In this document: in pieces, positions 1-7,549 of the stretch | Layout of the letters: the number at the start of each line of letters is the position of its first letter | Numbering within the stretch: position 1 is the first letter of the stretch | Origin: an uncultured Prevotella sp. | GTDB taxonomy: Bacteria > Bacteroidota > Bacteroidia > Bacteroidales > Bacteroidaceae | DNA: 64,000 nucleotides | Assembly: GCA_900543975.1 (NCBI GenBank) | Contig: UQTI01000003.1 | Coordinates: 1-64,000, forward strand | Direction of reading: 5' to 3' | Notes under the pieces: model-generated | Databases searched by the model: none | What the model was told of the DNA's origin: nothing | What the model saw: only the letters and a program-made list of their open reading frames with translations | Made by a program: the position numbers and the translations under genes

Positions 1-505
1 TGAAGTCGTTGCTCACGGTGCGATACATCACACACTCCTTGTGGTTGAGCTTCTTCGAGTCGAGCAGTTTAGCCACGATGTCGTTATGCACGCTACTCAG
101 CGGCACGAGATATTTCTCGTTCTTGTGCTTCACCATCATCGGAATGAGGTCGTCAATCTTGCCGGTGTTGCCAAAGAACACCTTACGCTTGCGATACTGC
201 ACATATTTCTGGATGTAGAGCGCGATTGTCTCTGTGACGCAGAAATATTTCATGTCCTCGGGTATGTTTATGCGCAGCTCCTTGGCCAGCTTGAAATAAT
301 TGTCGATAGCATGTCGTGATGTGAACACCACGGCAGTGAAGTCGAGCAGACTTATCTTCTGCTGACGAAATTCCTTAGAGCTAAGTCCCTCGACCTTGAT
401 GAAAGGTCGGAACACCAGTTCCACGCCAAATTCCTTCGCGATGTCGAAATAAGGAGATTTCTCACTTGTCGGCTCTGGCTGTGAAATCAAAATCTTCTTT
501 ATCAT
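1..505 (-). CDS. hemD: Uroporphyrinogen-III synthase family protein, 3' part missing
   Basis: The minus-strand reading frame starts MIKKILISQPEPTSEKSPYF and is open to the window edge, giving about 168 residues of a protein that is normally near 250. The opening (ISQPEP), a central FTSRHAIDNYF stretch, and a following GNTGKIDDLI stretch match the two-lobed HemD fold, in which hydroxymethylbilane is cyclised to uroporphyrinogen III in the cytoplasm. Bacteroidetes members are divergent, so the exact enzymatic role is family inference. It begins 7 bp after the stop of the DUF4271 gene, which implies one transcript. The C-terminal lobe lies outside the window. Confidence 0.85.
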   Translation of the reverse strand, partial: MIKKILISQPEPTSEKSPYFDIAKEFGVELVFRPFIKVEGLSSKEFRQQKISLLDFTAVVFTSRHAIDNYFKLAKELRINIPEDMKYFCVTETIALYIQKYVQYRKRKVFFGNTGKIDDLIPMMVKHKNEKYLVPLSSVHNDIVAKLLDSKKLNHKECVMYRTVSNDF

Positions 506-512
506 TTGTGTC

Positions 513-1532
513 TTAAAAATTAACCTTCAAATAGTTGCACGTCATGGTCAATGCGCCCCAGAGGACGCCCAACGGAATGAGTTCAAGGGTGCAAAAGTAC
601 AAAAAATTTTGCACAATTCCGCCCCTCGTGCTGAAAAAGATGTTGTAAGCCTTGTAAAAGGCCAGAATCTTCATAACTCCTACAATGACAGCGGCACACA
701 AGAGCGCCGTCTCCACATCCATGCTGAAATAGGTCTGCAGCATGACCACGGGGTAGAGGAGCAGCCCTTCTATCACCAGGGTGAAGAGCCACGACTTCAT
801 CCACACCCCGTTGCGCTTGGTGTCGAAGAACACCCATCCCGCTGTCTGGTAGAGCAGCATCTTTCCGACGAAATAGCCCAGGATTTCAAGGGCAAAGACG
901 CCGATGACGAGATACTGGTCAATGATGAACGTCTGCGCCACATAGCGGTTGACATAAAAGAAGAACACCAGACCCATGAGCAGGCAGCCTTGCAGGGCGA
1001 GCGTGAGCTGGAACCTTATCTCCTGTGCCGTCTCGGTGATGTCGCTCAGCAGCCCCGTGGGGCGTCTGAAGAAGTTTTTGGCCTGGCGCATCATGAAGTC
1101 GCGCGACTTGGTGAACGCCACCACGCCCAAGATGAAGCACAGCAACAGCAGCACGGTTATGATGTTGTCTCTGGCTGTGCTGTAAGGCACAGGATCGCCT
1201 GCCACCCCCAGACGTCCTCCGAACAGGTCGGGGTGGAAAAACGGTTTGCCCGTGAAAAAGCTCTCACGGTAATATTTAGGCAGACTGACGTCGCGGAAGC
1301 TTCGTCCCACGGGCCATCCTGGCAGGTGCAGCGTGTCGGGCTGCGTGCTCCACGTTATCTCTGACGGCTTGATGTGCGCCTGCACCATCGAGTCTTGCTG
1401 CTCTGGTGTGGCGTTGGCAGGAAGCCACGACAGCACCTCCTTGACGGTGGGTTGCCATGTGCGGGGCTGGGCCTGTTGAAGCTCCACCTCGCCGTTCTCC
1501 TGAAGCACAATGGTGTCGTTCTGCTGTGTCAT
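513..1532 (-). CDS. DUF4271 integral membrane protein
   Basis: A 339-residue protein with a soluble N-terminal ~120 residues (rich in Q, P and W) followed by about seven hydrophobic segments, the first near residues 122-140 (IITVLLLLCFILGVVAF). The C-terminal part ends in an aromatic-rich membrane segment typical of DUF4271 (LELIPLGVLWGALTMTCNYL). Placement directly upstream of hemD is the usual arrangement in Bacteroidales. The biochemical function is unknown; an inner-membrane location is inferred from the hydrophobic profile. The ATG start is supported by the short gap to non-coding upstream sequence; no Shine-Dalgarno is seen. Confidence 0.85.
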   Translation of the reverse strand: MTQQNDTIVLQENGEVELQQAQPRTWQPTVKEVLSWLPANATPEQQDSMVQAHIKPSEITWSTQPDTLHLPGWPVGRSFRDVSLPKYYRESFFTGKPFFHPDLFGGRLGVAGDPVPYSTARDNIITVLLLLCFILGVVAFTKSRDFMMRQAKNFFRRPTGLLSDITETAQEIRFQLTLALQGCLLMGLVFFFYVNRYVAQTFIIDQYLVIGVFALEILGYFVGKMLLYQTAGWVFFDTKRNGVWMKSWLFTLVIEGLLLYPVVMLQTYFSMDVETALLCAAVIVGVMKILAFYKAYNIFFSTRGGIVQNFLYFCTLELIPLGVLWGALTMTCNYLKVNF

Positions 1533-1590
1533 TGTTTATGATGTTTCGTTTTTGCAGGGGCTCACAAAGAGCCTTCTGAGAGGGGGGTGC

Positions 1591-1680
1591 AGGGGCTTAT
1601 GACCTTACAGGGCTTATGGGCTTACAAAGCCTGGGCTTATGGTCTTAAAGGTTTTAAAGGTCTTAAAGCCATAAAAGCCC
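1591..1680. repeat. Imperfect tandem GGGCTTATGG / CTTAAAGG array
   Basis: The spacer between metK and the DUF4271 gene is made of degenerate repeats of GGGCTTATG-GTCTTA with a period near 20 bp, drifting into GTTTTAAAGGTCTTAAAG. It lies just upstream of the DUF4271 start and is not found elsewhere in the window. It is one of many private arrays at gene 5' sides. Confidence 0.6.
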
Positions 1681-1704
1681 TTGGCCCTTCCCCCTGAAGC
1701 TTCC

Positions 1705-2964
1705 TTAGATTCCAAACTCCTTCTTGATGTCGTCCACGCGGTCGAGCTTCTCCCATGTGAACAGCTCCACACGCATGGTCTTTGTGGGGTGATAGTGAGA
1801 CGTGAAGGTCTTCTCCACCACCTCCCACTGGCGTCCCATGTGTCCATAGGCCGCTGTCTCGAGATATATGGGCTGGCGCAGCTTCAGCGTCTGCTCGATC
1901 TTCTTCGGGCGGAGGTCGAAGAGCTTGCCTATCTTCTTGGCAATCTCGCCGTCGGTCATGTTGACCTTTGAGCGGCCGTAGGTGTTGACGTAGATACTCA
2001 CGGGCTCAGCCACACCGATGGCGTAGCTCAGCTGCACCAGCATCTCGTCGGCAACGCCCGCTGCCACCATGTTCTTGGCGATGTGGCGTGCGGCATAAGC
2101 TGCCGAGCGGTCCACCTTCGAGGGGTCCTTGCCCGAGAAGGCACCGCCGCCGTGGGCGCCCTTGCCGCCGTAGGTGTCGACGATGATCTTGCGGCCGGTC
2201 AGACCGGTGTCGCCGTGAGGACCGCCGATCACAAACTTGCCCGTGGGGTTGACGAAATATTTGATGTCGTCGCCGAAGAGCGCGAGCACCTTGCGGCTGT
2301 GTATCTGCTCCTTCACGCGCGGCATGAGGATGTTGATGACGTCGTAACGGATCTGTGCGAGCATCTGCTCGTCGTCGGCCATGAACTCGTCGTGCTGTGT
2401 GCTCACCACGATGGTGTCGATGCGCTCGGGCACACCCTCGTCGCTGTACTGCACGGTTACCTGACTCTTCGAGTCGGGACGCAGATAGGTCATCACCTTG
2501 CCCTCGCGGCGAATGTCGGCGAGCGTGCGCATGATGAGCTGTGCCAGGTCAAGCGACACCGGCATGTAGTTTTCTGTCTCGTTGGTGGCGTAACCGAACA
2601 TCATGCCCTGGTCGCCGGCACCCTGCTCGTCGTCCTCCTCACGGCTGACGCCGCGGTTGATGTCGTTGCTCTGCTCGTGTATGGCGGTGAGTATGCCGCA
2701 TGAGTCGGCGTCAAACTGATACTCGCTCTTCGTGTAGCCGATCTTCTTTATTGTGCGGCGAGCGATGGTCTGCAGGTCGATGTAAGCCTCTGAGCGCACC
2801 TCGCCCATGATCACCACCTGACCTGTGGTTACGAAACTCTCGATGGCGCAGTGTGCTCCCTCGTCGTAAGCGAGAAACTGGTCGAGCAGTGCGTCACTGA
2901 TCTGATCGGCCACCTTGTCGGGATGGCCCTCTGAAACTGATTCTGATGAAAATAGATAACTCAT
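1705..2964 (-). CDS. metK: S-adenosylmethionine synthase
   Basis: Makes S-adenosylmethionine from ATP and methionine in the cytoplasm. The 419-residue product starts [20 protein letters not shown], with the GHPDK ATP/metal motif at residues 13-17. The [19 protein letters not shown] motif follows, and the P-loop-like [16 protein letters not shown] sits in the C-terminal half. An in-frame upstream ATG at 3036 would add 24 residues of poor, charged sequence ([10 protein letters not shown]) with no counterpart in the family, so the 2964 start is chosen. It has its own promoter about 300 bp upstream and so a long leader. Confidence 0.97.
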   Translation of the reverse strand: MSYLFSSESVSEGHPDKVADQISDALLDQFLAYDEGAHCAIESFVTTGQVVIMGEVRSEAYIDLQTIARRTIKKIGYTKSEYQFDADSCGILTAIHEQSNDINRGVSREEDDEQGAGDQGMMFGYATNETENYMPVSLDLAQLIMRTLADIRREGKVMTYLRPDSKSQVTVQYSDEGVPERIDTIVVSTQHDEFMADDEQMLAQIRYDVINILMPRVKEQIHSRKVLALFGDDIKYFVNPTGKFVIGGPHGDTGLTGRKIIVDTYGGKGAHGGGAFSGKDPSKVDRSAAYAARHIAKNMVAAGVADEMLVQLSYAIGVAEPVSIYVNTYGRSKVNMTDGEIAKKIGKLFDLRPKKIEQTLKLRQPIYLETAAYGHMGRQWEVVEKTFTSHYHPTKTMRVELFTWEKLDRVDDIKKEFGI

Positions 2965-3267
2965 TTTTCCAATTTTGTTTTTTTTGTGACTGTAGCCTCG
3001 TTCACGCCTGTCCTCCGTCCCTCGTTTGTGTGGCAACGTGCCGGCATGTGCGGCTATGAAAAATATAAATTAAAAGTGGAAAAACGCCAATTGACCGTCG
3101 AAAATCTGTCTTGAGTGATTTCGCAGTTTTAGCATTTTTTAGTGTGGTTGCAAGCAGCCAAATTCTTCCACATTATCTCATTTATAAATATTCTTTTTGT
3201 CCTTGTTTAGCATGCCTCGACATGCGAAACCCGGTTCTTTTTTAAGACCTTCTTTTAAAATCGGCTG

Positions 3268-3298
3268 CAAAGTTACAGCTTTTTTCCGTAACACACAA
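3268..3298 (-). promoter_or_regulatory. Bacteroidetes-type promoter for metK
   Basis: On the minus strand TTG (3296-3298) is followed after 20 nt by TAACTTTG (3268-3275), matching the TTG-N19/20-TAnnTTTG consensus of the Bacteroidetes primary sigma factor. Transcription would begin near 3262, leaving an unusually long 5' UTR of about 300 nt before the metK ATG. Confidence 0.6.
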
Positions 3299-3351
3299 AG
3301 AGTTAGGGTTAAAACAAGCTAAACAGCGCGTTTTAGGCCCCACACAGACAC

Positions 3352-3393
3352 AAAAAGGGCGCACCCTGTGGCCTGTGCCACGGAGATGCGCCC
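3352..3393 (-). terminator. Strong hairpin terminator
   Basis: GGGCGCA (3357-3363) pairs with TGCGCCC (3387-3393). Nested inside, GTGGC pairs with GCCAC around CTGT. Read on the minus strand the stem is followed by TTTTTGTG. It sits over 700 bp beyond the nadA stop, separating the repeat-rich spacer from the metK promoter. Confidence 0.65.
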
Positions 3394-3429
3394 CTATTTC
3401 GTTGTTTTTCAAATAGCCTTGGCTATAGG

Positions 3430-3590
3430 TTTTTCACTTTTCACTTTTCACTTTTCACTTTTCGTTTTTCACTTTTCCCTTAAAAAGGCTTGGTCTCAAC
3501 GGCGTCAGCCTTTTTTACCTTTTTACCTTTTTACCTTTAAAAAGCCCTTTTATCTTTTTACCTTTAAAATGACATTTTGCTACTTTTTTC
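3430..3590. repeat. Dispersed purine-strand repeats (CACTTTTC and TTTTTACC families)
   Basis: Runs of CACTTTTCACTTTTC and of CTTTTTACCTTTTTACC, joined by GGCGTCAGCC-like sequence. The same words recur near 5.13-5.33, 11.46-11.68, 16.37-16.57, 32.0-32.1, 36.1-36.2, 37.15-37.2 and 42.37-42.5 kb, usually just beyond the stop codon of a minus-strand gene. On the transcribed strand they are almost pure purine (AAAGGTAAAAAGG, GGGAAAAGTGAAAA). No coding potential is supported. Confidence 0.8.
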
Positions 3591-3642
3591 GCCTTTTTGC
3601 TTAACTCAATTATTAACGGATGTTAATTTTTTAAGATTTTGT

Positions 3643-3745
3643 CATTAAGCCCATTTGAGGCTGTCAAAGAGGCTTAATGAGCGCCTCAAATGGGCTTAAT
3701 GAGGAGCTCAAAGAGGCCCTTTCAAAGTGTCAGTAAAGCATGGTT
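3643..3745. repeat. CCCATTTGAGGC element, copy 1, with a 19-bp perfect inverted repeat
   Basis: CATTAAGCCCATTTGAGGC (3643-3661) is repeated in perfect inverse at 3683-3701, with a 21-nt loop. It is followed by GAGCTCAAAGAGGCCCTTTC and a CAGTAAAGCAT tail. A second copy lies at about 39166-39285 with the same order of motifs but different internal pairing. Confidence 0.8.
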
Positions 3746-3870
3746 AAAACTGACAAAACGATAATCGCGATTTTAGATAAAATTGAGGGGATGGAACGAC
3801 AAAAAGAGAACTTTTCAACGACAATATTTGGAACTTTTCAACAACGAATGTTGTTTTTTCAACAAAAAAA

Positions 3871-3992
3871 ATTGTCTCTATTGTCTCTATTGTCTTTAAA
3901 ACAACGCAAGAAAGCAGGTTGGGGCCATCACCACTCCCTCCCACCATTTTTGCTGCGAAGGTTTTAAAGACAATAGAGACAATAGAGACAAT
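3871..3992. repeat. GACAATAGA inverted-repeat element, locus 1
   Basis: ATTGTCTCTATTGTCTCTA (from 3871) and its inverse TAGAGACAATAGAGACAAT (ending 3992) flank about 60 bp containing ACGCAAG and GCGAAGG. Both arms carry CTTTAAAAC / GTTTTAAAG at their inner edge. Related arms occur near 38.88, 41.36-41.47 and 44.11-44.30 kb. Confidence 0.8.
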
Positions 3993-4122
3993 TTTGAAAA
4001 ACAATATTTTTTTGTTTCAACATTGTCTTTTGGCGTTGTCTTACCACGACAGCCTAAACCGTGGGGTAAAACAGCTTCAGCTTTTCAAAGCAACGTTGTC
4101 TCTCCAAAAATCAGCGTTTGTT

Positions 4123-5112
4123 TTACGACAGCTCGAGCATGCGCTCGATGGGCTTGACGGCGTCGCGTGCAATGTCGGCAGGCACATCGACGGCGGGCCA
4201 CTCGTGGAGAAGCGTGTTATACATCTTCTCAAGGGTGTTCATCTTCATAAACTCACACTCGTTGCATGAGCAGCCGATAGAGCCTTCGCTCACCTCGGGA
4301 GGCACGGGGAGGAACTGTGTGTCGGGACATGCACGCTGCATCTCGTGCAGGATGCCAGCCTCTGTTGCCACGATGTAGGTGCCTTCGGGGTGTTCGGTGG
4401 CATATTTCAGAAGCACGGCGGTGGAGCCTACCACGTCGGCCACAGCCAGGACGGGAGCCTTACACTCGGGATGGGCGAGGACCACGGCCTTGGGGTTTTC
4501 ACGCTTCATGCGCACGATCTCTTCCACAGAGAAGCGCGAGTGGACATGGCAGCCGCCGTTCCACAGGAGCATGTTGCGGCCCGTCACGCTGTTTATGTAA
4601 GAGCCGAGGTTATAGTCGGGACCAAAGATTATCTTCTCGTCCTTGGGGAAGGTGTCGACGATCTTCTTTGCGTTGCCCGATGTCACCACAACATCGGTGA
4701 GCGCCTTCACCTCGGCAGTGGTGTTGACGTAGCTCACCACCTTGTAGCCCGGGTGCTCCGCCTTATACTGGCGCAGGTCCTCGGCGCGGCACGAGTCGGC
4801 GAGCGAGCATCCTGCTCTGAGGTCTGGTGCGAGCACCAGCTTGTCGGGCGAGAGGATCTTGCATGTCTCCGCCATGAAATGCACGCCACACATGAGGATG
4901 ATCTTTGCATCTGTCTGTGCAGCCTTACGCGCCAAGGCCAATGAGTCGCCAATGAAGTCGGCCACGTCTTGCACATCACCCACGGTGTAATAGTGAGCCA
5001 GGACGATGGCGTCCTTCTCCTCACACAGTCGTCTTATCTCCTTCTTCAGGTCCAGGGTCTTGTCAACCGGTTCGTCGACATACCCTTTTTCTATCCATTG
5101 TTGTTTTGCCAT
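4123..5112 (-). CDS. nadA: Quinolinate synthase A
   Basis: Condenses iminoaspartate and dihydroxyacetone phosphate to quinolinate in NAD synthesis, using a [4Fe-4S] cluster. The 329-residue protein shows the substrate-binding IVLAHYYTVGDVQDVADF near residue 36 and three cysteines placed as in the family: MCGVHFMAET, WNGGCHVHSRF and GSIGCSCNECEFMKMN near the C-terminus. nadB and nadC are not adjacent, so it is a single-gene unit here. The spacer on its 5' side holds repeat elements and then the DnaA-box region. Confidence 0.97.
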   Translation of the reverse strand: MAKQQWIEKGYVDEPVDKTLDLKKEIRRLCEEKDAIVLAHYYTVGDVQDVADFIGDSLALARKAAQTDAKIILMCGVHFMAETCKILSPDKLVLAPDLRAGCSLADSCRAEDLRQYKAEHPGYKVVSYVNTTAEVKALTDVVVTSGNAKKIVDTFPKDEKIIFGPDYNLGSYINSVTGRNMLLWNGGCHVHSRFSVEEIVRMKRENPKAVVLAHPECKAPVLAVADVVGSTAVLLKYATEHPEGTYIVATEAGILHEMQRACPDTQFLPVPPEVSEGSIGCSCNECEFMKMNTLEKMYNTLLHEWPAVDVPADIARDAVKPIERMLELS

Positions 5113-5128
5113 TTTCTTTATTACCTTT

Positions 5129-5330
5129 CAAGGCGTCAGCCTTTTTTTTACCTAGCCCCACCCCCTCGCCACCTGACGGTGGCTCACCCCTCCACTTCTT
5201 GCTCTGGCAAGCGACCAAAGGTCGAGCGATGGAGGGGAGTAATTAGCAAGGGCTATACGATTTTTCACTTTTCCCTTAAAGGCGTCAGCCCTTTTTTACC
5301 TTTTTTACCTTTTTGCCATTTCTCGTTTCT
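5129..5330. repeat. Composite of repeat families including REP-like element copy 1
   Basis: A GGCGTCAGCC-TTTTTTTTACC segment leads into a REP-like element (5154-5258). Hairpin 1 is GCCACC-TGAC-GGTGGC at 5168-5183. The palindrome arms are CCCCTCC (5187-5193) and GGAGGGG (5231-5237). The loop between those arms carries a two-hairpin module, CTTGC-TCTG-GCAAG (5198-5211) and CGACC-AAA-GGTCG (5212-5224). CACTTTTCCC and TTTTTTACC repeats follow. Copies lie near 16.42, 37.05 and 42.25 kb. Confidence 0.8.
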
Positions 5331-5340
5331 TTACCTTTCC

Positions 5341-5713
5341 CCCGACTTATCCACGCTTCATTATATTCTTATTATTTATATTCTTTTTAAAAATAAAATA
5401 TATGAATATGATGATGTCGTGTTGAAAGGTTCATAACTCAAGGCCTAAAAATTTGCATATTTGGATGTAAACATTAGGTGTTGGTGCTATTAACATGTGC
5501 CATTAATGTTTTATGGTTGAGCTACAGCAGAGTTATGTGCTTATCCACAGATGTTGTAGATGTGTGCAAAGTTAATAAGTTTATATCTTTTTAAAGAATG
5601 TTTTCGTTGAAAAATGTTTCATAACATGTTAATTTCGTGTTGAATATCCACAGCTCTCGTAGTGCTCAAAAGGCGAGTTGTGAAATGTGTGGATAACGGA
5701 AAAGTTTTCCACA
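5341..5713. other. DnaA-box cluster; candidate replication origin or DnaA-controlled site
   Basis: Perfect TTATCCACA boxes lie at 5541-5549 (plus) and 5688-5696 (minus). One-mismatch boxes are TTATCCACG 5347-5355, ATATCCACA 5644-5652 and TTTTCCACA 5705-5713. A very AT-rich stretch (about 5360-5410) lies between the first two and could unwind. There is no gene in this 400-bp stretch. Against an origin call, almost all genes to the right run leftward, toward the site, which is not the usual co-directional pattern, and no dnaA or rpmH neighbour is present. Confidence 0.45.
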
Positions 5714-5734
5714 GGTTATTAACGTGGTTTTCAA

Positions 5735-7024
5735 CTAATCTTTCAAGCATCCTATCGGCACAACATACACCCCGTCTTGTGGGCGCTGGTAGGCATATTT
5801 TCCGACACCTGTCAGAACCATTTTGAAAGACGGCGATTTCATCTTGTCAACATCAATCTTACTTTCCAGCCTCACCAGGTTTTCTGCACCTTCCTCTATC
5901 AGTTTGTCACCGCCAAGCTTCACCTCTATCAATCCGTACTTGCCATTGCGCAGATGAACCACAGCGTCACATTCCAGCCCTGTCTTGTCGCGGAAATGAT
6001 AGACAGCTCCCCCCAACGCATCGGCATACACTCTCAGGTCGCGCACACACAAGGTTTCGAAAAACAGTCCGAAAGTTTTCAGATCGTTTATCAAATCTTC
6101 AGGCCCCATACCTAAAGCAGCCGTAGCTATTGAAGGGTCGGTAAAATATCTGGTGTCGGAGGTTCTGATGGCCGATTTGCTTCTCATGTTAGGGTTCCAA
6201 GCCGTAGAATCTTCTATTACAAAAATCTTTTTCAACACCTTAATATAAGAATAGATCGTGTTTTCGCTGACCTCAGCGCTCTCATTATTGGCAATGTCCG
6301 CCAAGATGATGCCTGCTGTTGCCTGGCTCCCTTGATTTCTCGCATACGACCTCATTATTCTTTTAGCCAATTCGCTGTCACGCTTTGTTCCGTCTACACG
6401 CGAAACGTCAAATCTCGTCACCGCCTCAAAATATTCGATGGCTTGTAGCAACGCAGCTTTTTCGTTCTTCTTGTTCAACGCTTTCGGCCAGCCCCCACGA
6501 CAGGTTAGATAAGCCAGACGCTCTAAATTGTTTTGATTTATTCCCTCTACAAAATAATCTTTTTTGTCTGAGCCGAACAATTTGGCAAGGCTTACCTCTC
6601 CTGTAGAATCGCCCGACTCCCACAAGCTCATTGTTCTTAGTTTCAGCCAAGCAAAACGTCCTGTTCCCGTATGAAATATTTCATTATAATTAGGTGGAAC
6701 AGCTGACCCTGTCAGAATAAACTGCCCGTCATCGTCTCGCTTGTCCACTTCATTTCTCACGGCATCCCAAAATTTAGGCGCAATTTGCCATTCATCGATC
6801 AGTCGTGGTGTTTCACCTTGAAGCAAAAGCTTAATGTTTGTATTGGCCATGGCAATGTTCTGCTCCATGTAATCTGGATCAGACATTGACAAGATGCTTT
6901 TGGCTTGTTGAGCCGCCAAGGTTGTCTTTCCGCAATATTTAGGCCCTTCTATCAAAACAGCCCCCATTGCATCTAATTTTTCAGCCAATATTTTATCTGC
7001 AATTCGTGTTTTATAATCCTTCAT
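5735..7024 (-). CDS. AAA ATPase with DUF4143 C-terminal domain (first of two)
   Basis: A 429-residue cytoplasmic ATPase. Walker A is GPKYCGKTT at residues ~28-36, Walker B-like RLIDEWQ near 75-81, and sensor-like FILTGSAVPP near 102-111. The C-terminal third is DUF4143-like, with the D...ExK pattern of PD-(D/E)XK folds (GLECDAVV then YGLIEVKLGG). This family is widespread in anaerobes and its function is unknown. The DNA looks more AT-rich than its neighbours, which suggests transfer (by eye, not computed). It is monocistronic, with its own promoter and a five-copy 23-bp array upstream. Confidence 0.88.
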   Translation of the reverse strand: MKDYKTRIADKILAEKLDAMGAVLIEGPKYCGKTTLAAQQAKSILSMSDPDYMEQNIAMANTNIKLLLQGETPRLIDEWQIAPKFWDAVRNEVDKRDDDGQFILTGSAVPPNYNEIFHTGTGRFAWLKLRTMSLWESGDSTGEVSLAKLFGSDKKDYFVEGINQNNLERLAYLTCRGGWPKALNKKNEKAALLQAIEYFEAVTRFDVSRVDGTKRDSELAKRIMRSYARNQGSQATAGIILADIANNESAEVSENTIYSYIKVLKKIFVIEDSTAWNPNMRSKSAIRTSDTRYFTDPSIATAALGMGPEDLINDLKTFGLFFETLCVRDLRVYADALGGAVYHFRDKTGLECDAVVHLRNGKYGLIEVKLGGDKLIEEGAENLVRLESKIDVDKMKSPSFKMVLTGVGKYAYQRPQDGVYVVPIGCLKD

Positions 7025-7048
7025 AAAAGAGTTTCTTTGTTATAATTG

Positions 7049-7077
7049 CAAAAATAGCACATTTATCTGAATATCAA
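7049..7077 (-). promoter_or_regulatory. Promoter of the first DUF4143 ATPase
   Basis: On the minus strand TATTTTTG (7049-7056) is preceded by TTG (7075-7077) with an 18-nt gap. The start would be near 7043, giving a leader of only about 20 nt. The 23-bp tandem array then lies upstream of the promoter rather than in the transcript. Confidence 0.45.
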
Positions 7078-7116
7078 GCAAATAAATTAGTTAAACCTTG
7101 TTATTTTTGTTACCTA

Positions 7117-7229
7117 TTGTGGCAGTTGGCGCGTTTTCGTTGTGGCAGTTGGCGCGTTTTCGTTGTGGCAGTTGGCGCGTTTTCGTTGTGGCAGTTGGCG
7201 CAATTTCGTTGTGGCAGTTGGCGCAATTA
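7117..7229. repeat. Tandem array, 23-bp unit, five copies
   Basis: Units start at 7117, 7140, 7163, 7186 and 7209. Each reads TTGTGGCAGTTGGCGC followed by GTTTTCG (first three) or AATTTCG/AATTA (last two). There are no spacers between units, so it is not a CRISPR array. It begins about 40 bp upstream of the -33 element of the ATPase promoter. Confidence 0.92.
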
Positions 7230-7468
7230 ATCGTCTTTCGTTCAATGTTTGTTATATAAAAACAGGGCACAGAGCCACGGTTCTACTGATGCAAAAAAGC
7301 AGAATGTGGCTTCTGTGCTCTGTTGTTCATAACAAGCGAGGGGTGTTGCTTTAGCGTTTTATCTTTTTAACCAGCCTTGGGTATTATTTTAATGAAAAGT
7401 AAACATTGATTTTTCCGCGCTTTGCGCGTGTTCTTAATTTATTGGATACCGCAAATTTTTATTAAAAC

Positions 7469-7505
7469 CTGTCGTAATCTCGAAAAAAAAGTGAGATTAC
7501 GACAG
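7469..7505. terminator. Perfect 13-bp hairpin beyond the TonB-type receptor gene
   Basis: CTGTCGTAATCTC (7469-7481) pairs with GAGATTACGACAG (7493-7505) over an A-rich loop. A third half-copy, GTCGTAATCTC, lies at 7524-7534 next to the receptor stop. On the minus strand the stem is followed by GTTTTAATAAAAATTT, so it can serve as a factor-independent terminator. Confidence 0.6.
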
Positions 7506-7549
7506 TTTTCTTGCTTAAAAGTTGTCGTAATCTCATGTTTTTATTTTTT

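Noticed and set aside
2965..3036. Upstream start for metK
   Set aside because: Adds 24 charged residues absent from the family; the normal N-terminus begins at 2964.
2965..3267. Known SAM riboswitch in the metK leader
   Set aside because: No core motif of a described SAM class could be recognised by eye; only the long leader is reported.
7117..7229. Possible CRISPR array
   Set aside because: Repeats are contiguous with no variable spacers, and no cas gene is in the window. All other tandem arrays were rejected as CRISPR for the same reason.
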